Below the pieces are notes generated by a model. It had not been told where the DNA came from and ran no database searches. It saw only the letters and a list, made by a program, of their open reading frames with translations. Of a stretch of 64,000 bases of DNA, positions 55,174 through 64,000 are shown in pieces; within the stretch, counting starts at the first letter, position 1; each line of letters opens with the position of its first letter. The DNA comes from Nothopassalora personata (lineage: Eukaryota; Ascomycota; Dothideomycetes; Mycosphaerellales; Mycosphaerellaceae), in contig CM066291.1 of NCBI GenBank assembly GCA_033816765.1, positions 3,410,001-3,474,000 of the forward strand, written 5' to 3'. The position numbers and the translations under genes were made by a program.

Positions 55174-58100
55174 CTTGTAGGTCTTTGTTTTTCTTATGAT
55201 ATTCTCGGATCTTTTGTTGACAGTTTTGTAGGTTCTTTTCTGGTTCCCAGGTATTTTCTGATTCGTCGTATCCTTTCCATTTGACAAGGTATCGCTGACC
55301 TTTCTTGTCTAGGATTCTTTCGACTTCGAATTCGTTTTCTGCTTCCGGTTCGAAATGGAAGCTCTCCTGGCAGGGTGTTTCGGCGTCTGCGGGTTCCAAC
55401 TTAGAGATATGGAAGACTGGGTGGATTCTTGCGTCTAGTGGTAGTCGTAGGCGGTAGTTAACTGGTCCTATGACTTTGTCGATAAAAAATGGTCCGACCT
55501 TGACGTGATCCAGTTTCTTGGTCTGTCTTCTTGTTCTCAAGTTTTTTGTAAGGAGATAGACCTTATCCCCCTCTTTTAGCAGAGGTGCCATTTTTTTCGT
55601 GTCCTGCCGTTGTTGAGACAGTTTTCGTTGTGCATCTTCGATCGCCCTGCGTGTTTCTTTGTGCACTTCCTTAAGAGTATCCGTCGTCACGATTGCTCTC
55701 TCGGCCTGTGGATGGGATCCAGGTGTTCCGAATAGGTTAGGATCTTTACCAAAGTTCGCATAAAATGGCGTCGTTGAAGTTGTCTCCGATTTGTGGTTGT
55801 TCAGTGCAATCTGCGCCATTGGCAGTAATGAAACCCAATTGTCTTGTGCGTAGTTGATGTAGTGTCGTAGGTATTGTTCCAGCGTTTGATTCATCCTTTC
55901 GGTTTGTCCGTCTGTTTCCGGATGATATGCTGTTGACAGCTTGTGTTTAATTCCGATCGTTCCCATAAGCGTCTTCCAATAGTTTGATGTGAATAGCTTG
56001 TCTCTGTCCGTTATAAACGCTTGAGGGAATCCGTGGTATCGGATAAGTCTGTCTAGTACGAGGTATCCGAGCTGCTCTGCATTGTACGTTTCCGATGCAG
56101 GAATGAAGTGTGCGTATTTCGTAAGTCTATCAACCATGACCAGTATCATGTCGTATGGTTGTTTCGTAACTTGATCTCTTAACGGTGGGAGTTTTGTAAT
56201 AAAGTCCATTGTGACTTCGTCCCATGGTTTCGTCGGTGGTGTCCTGAACTGTAGGTGACCGTATTTCGCGTGTCTCGCAGCCTTGTTTCGTTGGCAGTGT
56301 ACGCATTGTTTAATATAGCGTGACACCTTAAGTCTCATCTGTGGGAATGAGAAACTGCGTTGTATTAGGTCCATTGTTTTTGAAGTTCCAGGGTGTCCAT
56401 AAGTTGGTCCGTCGTGATGTTGTCGTATGCATTCTTTTTCTCGATCCTTTGGTACTTGGTATTTCCCTTGCGATATAGGGAATTGTTCGTCCCTGTCGCC
56501 TAATATCCGTACGATGTTGTTGAATTCTCTTGTGTTGGCACTAAGACTTCCGTCGGGGTTTGTCCTTAGTATCTTGTGTTGCACTGGTTCTTTTCCTTCC
56601 ATGTAGTCGCTTCTTCGGCTCAGCGCGTCGGCGCGGCCATTCTCTCGTCCTGGAGTATATTTAATTTCGAACTTATACTGTCCCAGCAGCTCCGACCAGC
56701 GGGCTTGCCTTCGGGTAAGTTCTTTCGTCGTTGTGAAGTACGTAAGATTCTTGTGGTCAGAAAGAATCGTTAACTTCGGTGGGCCCTCGACATATACTCT
56801 CCAATGTTGCATGGCAGCAACAATGGCTAGAAGCTCTTTATCATGGATGTCGTAGTTCTGTTCCGCTGTGGTCATTTTCCGGGAGTAATAGGCTACTGGG
56901 TGTCTCTGCCCATCGTGTGTCTGTGTTAGACATGCGCCTATTGCCATATCAGACGCATCGGTCTCGATGTGGACTTCCTTGCTACCATCGAATAGTCGAA
57001 GCGTGGGGGCTGAAGCGCATTGTTCCTTAAGTTTCTTGAATGCTTCAATCTGTTCTTTTCCCCATTTCCAGGTGACGTCCTTTCTTGTAAGCATCGTCAT
57101 TGGTGCTGCTATTTTCGCGTAGTCCTTAATGAATTTCCGGTTGTAGTTCGCTAGTCCAAGGAATGATTGTACGTCCTTGACTGTTTTCGGTTCTGGCCAC
57201 TCTCTAATTGACTGTGTCTTCGCAGGGTCGATCGTTATCCCTGTGGTGCTAATAATGAAGCCTAAGAATTTGACTTCTTTCTTGTGGAATTCGCATTTCT
57301 CGGGTGCCGTCTTGAACCCTGATTGCGTGAGTCGTTCGAAGACGTCCTGGACTTGTTTTATGTGTTCCTGTAGGGACCCTTTTGTGTAGACCAGTATGTC
57401 GTCCATGTATGCGATAACGCATACATCGAGTAGGTCTCTAAGTGTTTCGTTGACAAGGTCCTGGCAGGATGCGGGTGCGTTGGTTAATCCCATTGGCATA
57501 ACTAAGAATTCGTAAAGTCCGTATCTTGTTCTGAAAGCGGTTTTCCATTCTTCTCCTTCTGCCATTCGTATAGCATAGAAGGCATCTCGTAGGTCAATCT
57601 TCGTGTACCAGTCCGATCCGGTTAATCTGTCTTGTGCTTCTTCGATGTTGGGTAGCGGGTATCGGTTCTTGATCGTGATCTCGTTTAACTTCCTGTAGTC
57701 TTGTACGAGTCGTAACTTCCCGTTTGCCTTTGGAACGAACATGCATGGAGTTCCTGCACTTGAGGTGGATCTTCTTATCCATCCTTTGGCTAGCTTCTCC
57801 TTCAGCCATTCTCGTAGGGTCTGTAGCTCTTTCTCAGACATTTGATATAGGGGTCCCCATGGAGGCTCTTTCCCTGGCTGAATGTTGATCTTGTGATCCC
57901 ATGGGCGGTGCTTAGGTAAGGCGGTTTTGCCTCTTTCCTCTTCAAAGAGTCGCGACCACTTGCGATACTCCTTGGGAATACTCAACTCTGAGATGTTAGT
58001 ATTCTTCGATGGTGCGTTACTTCCATCACTTCCAGTGACTTCGTGACCCGGCGGCCCCACGCCAGTGTCTGTCCCGGTCGAAGGTGGTTCTTCTGTCCTT

Positions 58101-58594
58101 CTATTCGGCGCAAGCTGTATCTCGTTTAGCTGTTTCCTTGCCTCATCTGCCAGTGAACGCTGCCACTGCGCAGGCTGAATGTCGACAACGCAATCGCATT
58201 CCCTAAATGTGAGTACTCCTCTTCTCCAGTCGATTACTGGATTGTGCTTTCTCAACCAAGGCATACCTAATACTATGTCATGACTGGCCATATCAGTGAC
58301 ATCCAAGGTAATATTCTCGTGGTGCTGTTGGATAGCCAGTGGCAATGGTATCGTCTCCCATTCCACGCTAGGTAACGATGATCCGTTTACCGCGATCAAC
58401 TCGTAACCCCATTTCTTCTTTAGGGTAGCTAACCCGTTTCTTCTTGTGAAAGACTCGGAGATAAAATTCCCCGCTGCTCCTGAGTCGATCATGACACTAG
58501 TCTTGTGTCCGTTAACGATTGCTTGTGTCTGGAAAACTGTGTTTGATGTCGATGCGTGAGCCTGAATATTGCATAACTCCCTCCGGTCGCTCAT
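55115..58594 (-). CDS. pol: Pol polyprotein of the complete chromovirus (1159 aa)
   Basis: Starting at ATG 58594, domains follow in order: aspartic protease (MIDSGAAGNF, Asp37), reverse transcriptase (KLRLVQDYRKLNE at 293-305, AYMDDILVY with YMDD at 396-399), RNase H (TDASD at 545) and integrase. The integrase has a zinc-binding HHCC region (about 726-767) and the catalytic triad Asp797, Asp863 and Glu899, a D-D-35-E spacing. A C-terminal chromodomain (FEVERILDKKGQRYLVKWKG, about 1089-1137) makes it a chromovirus; such domains steer integration toward heterochromatin. No stop or frameshift is seen, so the enzymes appear functional. The last 59 bp overlap the antisense Zn2Cys6 gene. Confidence 0.95.
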   Translation of the reverse strand: MSDRRELCNIQAHASTSNTVFQTQAIVNGHKTSVMIDSGAAGNFISESFTRRNGLATLKKKWGYELIAVNGSSLPSVEWETIPLPLAIQQHHENITLDVTDMASHDIVLGMPWLRKHNPVIDWRRGVLTFRECDCVVDIQPAQWQRSLADEARKQLNEIQLAPNRRTEEPPSTGTDTGVGPPGHEVTGSDGSNAPSKNTNISELSIPKEYRKWSRLFEEERGKTALPKHRPWDHKINIQPGKEPPWGPLYQMSEKELQTLREWLKEKLAKGWIRRSTSSAGTPCMFVPKANGKLRLVQDYRKLNEITIKNRYPLPNIEEAQDRLTGSDWYTKIDLRDAFYAIRMAEGEEWKTAFRTRYGLYEFLVMPMGLTNAPASCQDLVNETLRDLLDVCVIAYMDDILVYTKGSLQEHIKQVQDVFERLTQSGFKTAPEKCEFHKKEVKFLGFIISTTGITIDPAKTQSIREWPEPKTVKDVQSFLGLANYNRKFIKDYAKIAAPMTMLTRKDVTWKWGKEQIEAFKKLKEQCASAPTLRLFDGSKEVHIETDASDMAIGACLTQTHDGQRHPVAYYSRKMTTAEQNYDIHDKELLAIVAAMQHWRVYVEGPPKLTILSDHKNLTYFTTTKELTRRQARWSELLGQYKFEIKYTPGRENGRADALSRRSDYMEGKEPVQHKILRTNPDGSLSANTREFNNIVRILGDRDEQFPISQGKYQVPKDREKECIRQHHDGPTYGHPGTSKTMDLIQRSFSFPQMRLKVSRYIKQCVHCQRNKAARHAKYGHLQFRTPPTKPWDEVTMDFITKLPPLRDQVTKQPYDMILVMVDRLTKYAHFIPASETYNAEQLGYLVLDRLIRYHGFPQAFITDRDKLFTSNYWKTLMGTIGIKHKLSTAYHPETDGQTERMNQTLEQYLRHYINYAQDNWVSLLPMAQIALNNHKSETTSTTPFYANFGKDPNLFGTPGSHPQAERAIVTTDTLKEVHKETRRAIEDAQRKLSQQRQDTKKMAPLLKEGDKVYLLTKNLRTRRQTKKLDHVKVGPFFIDKVIGPVNYRLRLPLDARIHPVFHISKLEPADAETPCQESFHFEPEAENEFEVERILDKKGQRYLVKWKGYDESENTWEPEKNLQNCQQKIREYHKKNKDLQVNQQGVVRVPPRTRHRDPQ

Positions 58595-58596
58595 TC

Positions 58597-60615
58597 CTAG
58601 GGAGCTGATCCTTTTCCCGAATGGTATGTGGTTCGCTGTGCTTCGTGCCTAGAGGCTTCGGCTAGAACCTGTAGCTCGTTGCCCTGTGTCCACACTTGTA
58701 GTCTGTTGCGTTCCTGGATCTTCTGCGTTTCTGAGTAGAGTGCGCGTGCGTGCTGCACTATGTTGCGTAATTCATTCGATATAAATGTTCCTGACGGTGT
58801 AAGATATCCGGTTCCTGTTATTCGGCTTCCTATCGGTGGTCGTTCTGTAACGGTGGTTGCTAGATTCTCGGTTGTTTCCATGAGTGGGTATCCCCAGGCC
58901 ATGCCTCGTAGGGTGTCGAGTGTCTTGTCAAACTCAATGGAATGTAGCCTCCTTCGTCCACCTATCTTAGGTAGGAATTCCTCGTGCCTTCTTTGTAGGT
59001 AGATGATCATGTCGTACAGTTTTTTAGGTGCATCTACCGTGAAGGTAAGTTGTTCGTTGTCGCCGTCAGTGTCGCTCTCTTCTCCTTCGGAGGAATCTTC
59101 TTCGCTGGATTCTTCCGGATCCTGTTCTTCCTCGATGGTATCTAGCCCGGTGGTTTCTTGACTTTCTTCCTGTGGTTCTGGTGACCATGATCCGTTCCAT
59201 CCTGGGTCCTGATTTTCTTTATCGCTTCCATCTTCGTTGAAGTAGGATTCATCGATGTCCACTTCTCTGAGCGTGGCGTTTTGCCTATGCGTCGCTCCTA
59301 GGGTTCCTCGTGGTTGCTGAGGCCAATACCCTGCGCCTGATTTCGCGGCGTAGTGGATTTGACACGAGTCTTGGTAACAGAATCGCCAATGAAGGCTTCC
59401 ATGACCATTTCGAGACTCGGATTCGGTCTCGTAGTCGACTCTTCGTGTCATCATGTTGAACTGTCGTGGTTGGTTCTTCGCATCAAATGGAATGACCACC
59501 ATTTGCTGCCCATGGTATCCTCCTCGTCCTTCTGAGGGGTCCAGGAGAGGCGTCGTGTTTCTGTTGCTAGCTCTCTCCTCCACTCTCCGAGTATAGTCGG
59601 TATCTCCTCGAGATCCAACGCTGCTCTCAGATTTACTAGTTCGGGGTTGCATCATATTGAATTGCTCGCGGCGCACCATATTTTTACCGCGGCAATCTCG
59701 CGCCATGTGGCCTTCCTTGCCACAGGCATAACATGTGAGTTTTCCTTTTCCTTTGAAGGGCTTTCCGTGGCCCCTACTCTTATCGATCTTCCGTCCTCGT
59801 TGGGTAACGTCCAGTTCCATTGGCTGTGGTCCATAGTAGGGTTGGCTTTGTCGTGAGAATTCTCCCTTCGCAACGTATCCTCCTAAGGGTCTGCGGTCCG
59901 GAGCATATCCTGCTATTCCTCCTACTTTGGAGTCGTATTTCTTCTCCTGGTGTCGTTCCCAGAGCTGGTCATCGATGTTGATCGACGCCTTCATTAGCTC
60001 TTCGAGGTTGGTGATCCGTCCCCCGTGTCTCATTAACTCGTCCTTGACGGAGTCTTTGAGTCCACGTCGGAACATAGTCATCAACGCCGTCTGGTCCCAT
60101 CTGGTGATTTGTCCGTACTCTTCGAATTTGGCGGCATACTCTGAAGCAGACGTCTTCTGTTTCAGGTGTTGAATGATTCGTATGGCCTGTTGGACTTCGT
60201 TCGAGGTTCCAAAGATTGATTTCATCTTTTCTTTGAAAAGGGTGTAGCTCCTGAACATTCCAGTGGGGTCTAATCGTCCCATACCTTCAAGGTATTCCTT
60301 AAGGTAAGGTTTGATCCAGTTCTGCGCACTTCCGCGAAGGTACGTGATGGCGAAGATAGTCCTCTTATTAGCATCGACTGGGTTGAACATGAGATACATA
60401 TCCATCTGATTGATCCAGTCGTCGAACTTGGCTCTGTCTCCATGGAAGAGGTCTGGCTTGGCGGCCTTAACGTCGTTCTTCCTTGGAGTAGACTCGTCAT
60501 CGTCATCAGACTCATCGTCCTTCGTGGTGGTAGTCTGTTGTGGTGGCGCACGGCGGATGCTTCCTGCTTCGCTGGGGGCGGGTGTTCCCCTACCAGCTGC
60601 TTGAGTAGCGCTCAT
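58597..60615 (-). CDS. gag: Gag protein of the complete chromovirus (672 aa)
   Basis: ATG 60615 (MSATQAAGRGTPAPSEAG) lies only 18 bp inside the 5' LTR. Acid-rich text leads to the retrotransposon Gag domain (AKFDDWINQMDMYLMFNPVD, AITYLRGSAQNWIKPYLKEY). Around residue 293 sits a single CCHC knuckle, CYACGKEGHMARDC, for RNA binding. Beyond it comes an unusually long C-terminal part with an acidic stretch (ESSEEDSSEGEESDTDG) and a conserved-looking region (EFLPKIGGRRRLHSIEFDKT). Gag ends at TAG 58599-58597; the pol ATG begins two bases later in another frame, so Pol may be made by reinitiation or frameshifting. A longer frame extends into the LTR but lacks support. Confidence 0.9.
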   Translation of the reverse strand: MSATQAAGRGTPAPSEAGSIRRAPPQQTTTTKDDESDDDDESTPRKNDVKAAKPDLFHGDRAKFDDWINQMDMYLMFNPVDANKRTIFAITYLRGSAQNWIKPYLKEYLEGMGRLDPTGMFRSYTLFKEKMKSIFGTSNEVQQAIRIIQHLKQKTSASEYAAKFEEYGQITRWDQTALMTMFRRGLKDSVKDELMRHGGRITNLEELMKASINIDDQLWERHQEKKYDSKVGGIAGYAPDRRPLGGYVAKGEFSRQSQPYYGPQPMELDVTQRGRKIDKSRGHGKPFKGKGKLTCYACGKEGHMARDCRGKNMVRREQFNMMQPRTSKSESSVGSRGDTDYTRRVEERASNRNTTPLLDPSEGRGGYHGQQMVVIPFDAKNQPRQFNMMTRRVDYETESESRNGHGSLHWRFCYQDSCQIHYAAKSGAGYWPQQPRGTLGATHRQNATLREVDIDESYFNEDGSDKENQDPGWNGSWSPEPQEESQETTGLDTIEEEQDPEESSEEDSSEGEESDTDGDNEQLTFTVDAPKKLYDMIIYLQRRHEEFLPKIGGRRRLHSIEFDKTLDTLRGMAWGYPLMETTENLATTVTERPPIGSRITGTGYLTPSGTFISNELRNIVQHARALYSETQKIQERNRLQVWTQGNELQVLAEASRHEAQRTTYHSGKGSAP

Positions 60616-60616
60616 C

Positions 60617-60632
60617 CTGAGGGCGTTCAAAG
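60617..60632 (-). promoter_or_regulatory. region expected to hold the primer binding site
   Basis: Only about 17 bp (CTTTGAACGCCCTCAGG) separate LTR and gag ATG; the same sequence, RIP-altered, follows the LTR at 39740. I could not assign a tRNA. Confidence 0.35.
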
Positions 60633-61041
60633 TGTTATTGTCTCGTTCCAGGGCTAGTCTCAAAAGAGAGATAAGTCAAGTCACGTGGCGGTATTATTCT
60701 TTGGAGAGGCTGAAGCAAGCTGAGCGAAGATAAATGATAGGAATAAGAGTTGTATTCCAATCAGTGAGATAGTAACATGAGTTGAACGCATCAGAACCAT
60801 AAGGGTTTCTAGCGTTCCTAAATACAAAGGAGATAGAGCGTTTGCTCTCCGTGCTCTCCATGCTCTCCATGCTCTCTCGAGATCACCGAGATCAACGAGA
60901 TCAAGGAGATCACTTCAGTTGCTCTCTCGGTTCCTTGGTTTTATTCCTGCGGGTGAGAGAGCACTTCTCGGGCGGAAGCGCCCACCAATTGTGGAGGTCT
61001 GATTGGTTAGCTTCCTTCAGCCCCAGATCAGAACCGTAACA
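60633..61041 (-). repeat. 5' LTR of the complete chromovirus (409 bp)
   Basis: 60633-60846 matches the 3' LTR with one seen difference (GATGAA versus GATAAA, RIP-type). Its U3 instead carries GCTCTCC repeats and four GAGATCA words. The terminus reads TGTTACGGTTCTGATC on the minus strand. Confidence 0.9.
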
Positions 61042-61160
61042 CTATACTAGGTCTTACTAGCTTGCCTAAATGTCCAATTAAACCTAAATGAAATTAGGGC
61101 AAGTTGGACCTAAGGGACCCCCTTCTAAACCTAAGGTCAATATAACCCATTAGTCGTTAA
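61042..61160. repeat. fragment of repeat R (copy 3)
   Basis: CTATACTAGGTCTTACTAGC onward matches R at 24064-24190 and 37944-38060. It is less RIP-mutated (retains GGGCAAGTTGG). It begins exactly at the chromovirus end. Confidence 0.75.
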
Positions 61161-62654
61161 TAGTAGCTACTCCTATTACTCGTAATCTAGTAATGCGTAT
61201 AGGCTACGTACGAGATAGTTAGTACTAGCTATTCTCTTTACTTACGCGCACTTACTTATAGCGGCGAAGGGTACGCGCCTACGAGTAAGTGTATATATAT
61301 TAACTTCTATATATAGAGACCGTATCTATAAGATCGCTCGCGAGATCTATACTACACTATTCCGTATACGACGACTACGCGAGCTATATTTCTAGCTATA
61401 CTATAGTAGGCCGAAGGTAATAGGCCTAAACTATGTCTAGTTAATTAATGCCTATTATAAGATAGAGCCGTTCTTTAGAATATAGATCTATATATATATA
61501 GATATGTTCTCCCGCTAGATTATTTAGATATATACCGGTAACCTTACGAAGATAAAGTTCTTAACCTCTATATAATATATTAATAAGATAACACGGCGAG
61601 GTTATTAGTTACGTATTATACGATCTAATAAAGGCGTCGAGACACTAATGCTCGCGAACGCCTATCTTAAACTACGAGAGCTATTCGTAGCTCGTAGGCT
61701 AAGCTTTTTAGAGTTCTTTTAGTATACGACTAGTAAGGGCAATAATACCGTCGAGTACTAGAACGGCGAAGTCGCGAAGGGCGCGCTAAACATATAGAGG
61801 GATTACTTTGGTATATACTACCTACCTTACTTAGTAGCTTATTATACTAATAATAATATAAGGTAAGATTAAAGTAGATAGCCTCTATAATCCCAATAAG
61901 AAAGCTAATTGCGTAGCCTTCCTCGCTATCTATATACCTATTATTCGTAAGACTATTATATACTTTATTAAGAACTAGAACATATATTATATTCGATATA
62001 ATCCGAACGTAGAGTTATACTACTCTAGCACGCCTAAGCTACTATATAACTACCCTTAGATATTCGGAAAGGGCGTACGAGATTAGAAATAGAACATCGA
62101 CCTAGACTATCTATAGATACGATAGTAGTAAGAGGGTATAGAAGAATATAATCTCGAAGCCTACCTACTAGAGGAGACGCTTAAATAGTATTAAGACGCC
62201 CTTAAATTTATAGGTCTACCTCGTAAATTAGACGGTATAGAGGTTAAGAACGACTTAGATCTAGACAACCCTTCGGTTAGGCTACACTTTATTACTTATA
62301 AGCGGTTACGATAGGCTACTATAGCGTTTATTAAGGGTAGCGGTAACTTACTCGAGTTTAAACGCCTAAGCAACAACCTAGAGCTCTAACTATTAGATTG
62401 CCTTAGGGCGATGTTTGCTTCCGTAAACGAGTAATAGGTAGCGTAGTAGTAGTACTATAGTAGTAGAAGTCTTTACTTCTAGTTATATAGTAGGGGGCAA
62501 TAATTATAGTAACCCCTACTAGTGTAGATTATTTATCTATATATTATGTTGTACCGGAGGACTGCTACCGCGATATAGATATTACGGCAATTAATATAAT
62601 ACGCCTAAGCCGCTACCCTCGAAATTCTTATCTACTTAATAACCGCTAGCCCTA

Positions 62655-62732
62655 TCGATTCTATTAGCTCTATTAGTTCTATTAGCTCTATCGATTCTAT
62701 TAGCTCTATCGGTTCTATTAGCTCTACGACGA
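62655..62732. repeat. 12-bp tandem repeat (TCTATTAGCTCT variants)
   Basis: About six units alternating TCTATTAGCTCTAT and TCGATTCTATTAGC, encoding a Ser/Ile-rich repeat if translated. Confidence 0.75.
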
Positions 62733-63603
62733 TATTAGTAATAACATACCTTTATTCTACTCCGTATACGGCGCTACCTTTAAGGCTAGTGCTTACTTCT
62801 ATAAGAAGTGCGGCTATTAAAGGTTCCCGAGTCTCTCCTCGTCTAATGCTAAATTACTATCGCAATCTACTTAGCTAGCTGTCGTTTCTAGCGGAGGCCC
62901 TAGTAGTGCCTACGATATATTTAAGACGTTTCGTAACGCTAGACGGGCTAAGAAAGAAAGGAAAGGTAAGGAGAGGACTAAGAAGCGCCCGATATATAAT
63001 ACTGCCTATAATCTATTATATCTAGCGGTACCTAAATTGTCGAAGAAGGTTACCGAGTCTAACGAAGAGAGTAATTCTCTTAAGTCTATATCTCGAAGAA
63101 AGATGCTAGCTAAGAAGTCTATTATAAGAGCTAAGGGGAAAGGTAAAGAGAAGTAGATACGATACTTCGTCCGGTTTAACCTTATATCGTATAATATATT
63201 TATCTCTTTAAGGGAGGGTAGTAACTATAACTACATCGTATATAGCGAGAGAATCCTTACGTATACCTAGGAGTAGACTAATTATATAGATACCTTTCTA
63301 TTACTACTCTAGCGAGTCCCTACGCCTAACCAACCTACGTAGCTATAGGATCTCTTTATATTAGAGGCACCCGAGGTAAAGGAGATACTAAGGGAGCCGT
63401 ACTTTTAGCATTATTTTACTTCGCGTATCAATTCTACTAGTCGATAGCCTATCCGGGTAAGGGAGTTACTACTCGAAAGAGGGGATCTTAATTTACTCGT
63501 TACGGCTTTTAATAGTAGACCTAGTACTAAGCGTGTTATTATTAAGGTCTTTATTATCCGAGAAATCTACGAAGATATATAGAAGAATGTTTATATCGCT
63601 AAT

Positions 63604-63636
63604 AAGGATAAGGACTAGGACTAGGACTAGGACTAG
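63604..63636. repeat. 6-bp tandem repeat (GGACTA)
   Basis: Four to five AAGGACTAGGACTAGGACTA units. Undoing the RIP-type stops would give an Asp-Gln repeat. Confidence 0.75.
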
Positions 63637-64000
63637 GCTACGTCTATATAGGATACGCGGTAGTCTACTCCGCTTAGTATTAGCGGTGTACGAGATACTA
63701 CTATAGGAGTAGATAGTAACGATGCTCTATTCATACACTAGGACAAACCTAAAGTACTACTACTACTATCGTAGCTATTATATAAAGTATAGCCTAGTAG
63801 GTTCCGTATACCTCGTCCTCTCTCGCGTCCTTAGTAGGAGCGTTGCGAGGACTATCTTAATAATACTAAATACGAGCAATACCTTACTTAAGGCCGGCTC
63901 GATGTATTAATTAAGCGAGGCGCTTCGAATAGCGAGAGTAGTACGACTACTAGTACGACTACTACTACTCGTACGACTACTTAACGCACCTCGAAGAAGG

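Larger units (their letters stand above)
54138..61041 (-). mobile_element. structurally complete chromovirus (Ty3/gypsy) with open gag, pol and an antisense gene
   Basis: The element reads on the minus strand: LTR (61041-60633), gag (60615-58597), pol (58594-55115), antisense gene on the plus strand (54694-55173), LTR (54524-54138). Both LTRs end TGTTACGGT/TAACA-type. Gag and Pol are uninterrupted, and CA/TG are abundant, so it has escaped RIP although its relative at 39363 has not. Flanks do not share a target duplication (CGGGT at 54133-54137; CTATA at 61042-61046), and the two U3s are unrelated. Confidence 0.92.
61161..64000 (+). pseudogene. RIP-mutated long frame of unknown family, running off the window
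   Basis: From about 61.6 kb the plus strand reads long protein-like text broken almost only by TAA/TAG: ETLMLANAYLKLRELFVARR, GLPRKLDGIEVKNDLDLDNP, a basic stretch FRNARRAKKERKGKERTKKR (62.93-62.99 kb), then REPYF and RINSTSR (63.4 kb). Frame changes may exist. I cannot assign reverse transcriptase, transposase or recombinase motifs. It may be a transposon gene or a captured host gene. Confidence 0.35.

Noticed and set aside
61600..64000. Possible Starship captain (DUF3435 tyrosine recombinase)
   Set aside because: I could not find the Arg-His-x-x-Arg-Tyr recombinase residues in the readable text.

Overview
The window is a piece of a filamentous ascomycete genome. Short 49-63 nt GT-AG introns, fungal families (DUF7707, 2EXR/F-box-like proteins, GH92, YPT35, RRN3) and strong repeat-induced point mutation (RIP, CpA to TpA) support this. 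The protein mix looks like a Dothideomycete, possibly Mycosphaerellales, but that is an inference. It divides sharply near 22.2 kb into a gene-rich part and a transposon-filled, RIP-mutated part.

Gene-rich part (1-22.1 kb). In order: the tail of an unrecognised gene; a 778-bp non-autonomous DNA transposon with perfect 44-bp terminal inverted repeats and a 9-bp target duplication; a small arginine-rich-N-terminus protein, probably mitochondrial; a small secreted-protein gene whose signal-peptide frame is broken; a GPI-type DUF7707 wall protein; a YPT35-like PX protein; an F-box/2EXR remnant and a frameshifted F-box gene; VPS33 (HOPS/CORVET SM protein) divergent from histidyl-tRNA synthetase; three more F-box/2EXR-type loci, two of them decayed; a secreted GH92 alpha-mannosidase; and RRN3, the RNA polymerase I initiation factor. 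Housekeeping genes alternate with fast-decaying family members.

Repeat part (22.2-64 kb). It opens with an 8-bp array and a larger minisatellite, then nested retroelements. A minus-strand Ty3/gypsy relic (about 27.4-37.7 kb) is split by a Ty1/copia element (28785-34887, TSD AGCCC), which is itself hit by a solo LTR (30720-31203, TSD CTACT). A roughly 2-kb repeat R occurs at 23.7-25.8 kb and again at 37.7-46.7 kb, where the second copy is split by a RIP-mutated chromovirus (39363-46229, TSD ACGGC). Another minus-strand gypsy relic lies at about 49.2-54.1 kb. A structurally complete, almost un-RIPed chromovirus follows (54138-61041), with open gag and pol. A fragment of R and an unidentified RIP-mutated frame run to the window end.

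The most interesting content is in the chromovirus family represented by 39363-46229, 54138-61041 and the solo LTR. Downstream of pol and antisense to it, the complete copy encodes a 159-aa protein with a perfect fungal Zn(II)2Cys6 spacing followed by a coiled coil; the RIP-mutated copy carries a diverged homologue. Gag, most of Pol and the R/U5 half of the LTR are conserved between copies, while the chromodomain tail, the antisense Zn2Cys6 gene and the LTR U3 change together. Each U3 carries its own array of a short repeated motif. I propose a retrotransposon with an exchangeable cassette encoding its own DNA-binding regulator plus matching promoter sites. The complete copy also has non-matching U3s in its two LTRs and no target duplication, so it is probably a recombinant of two insertions.
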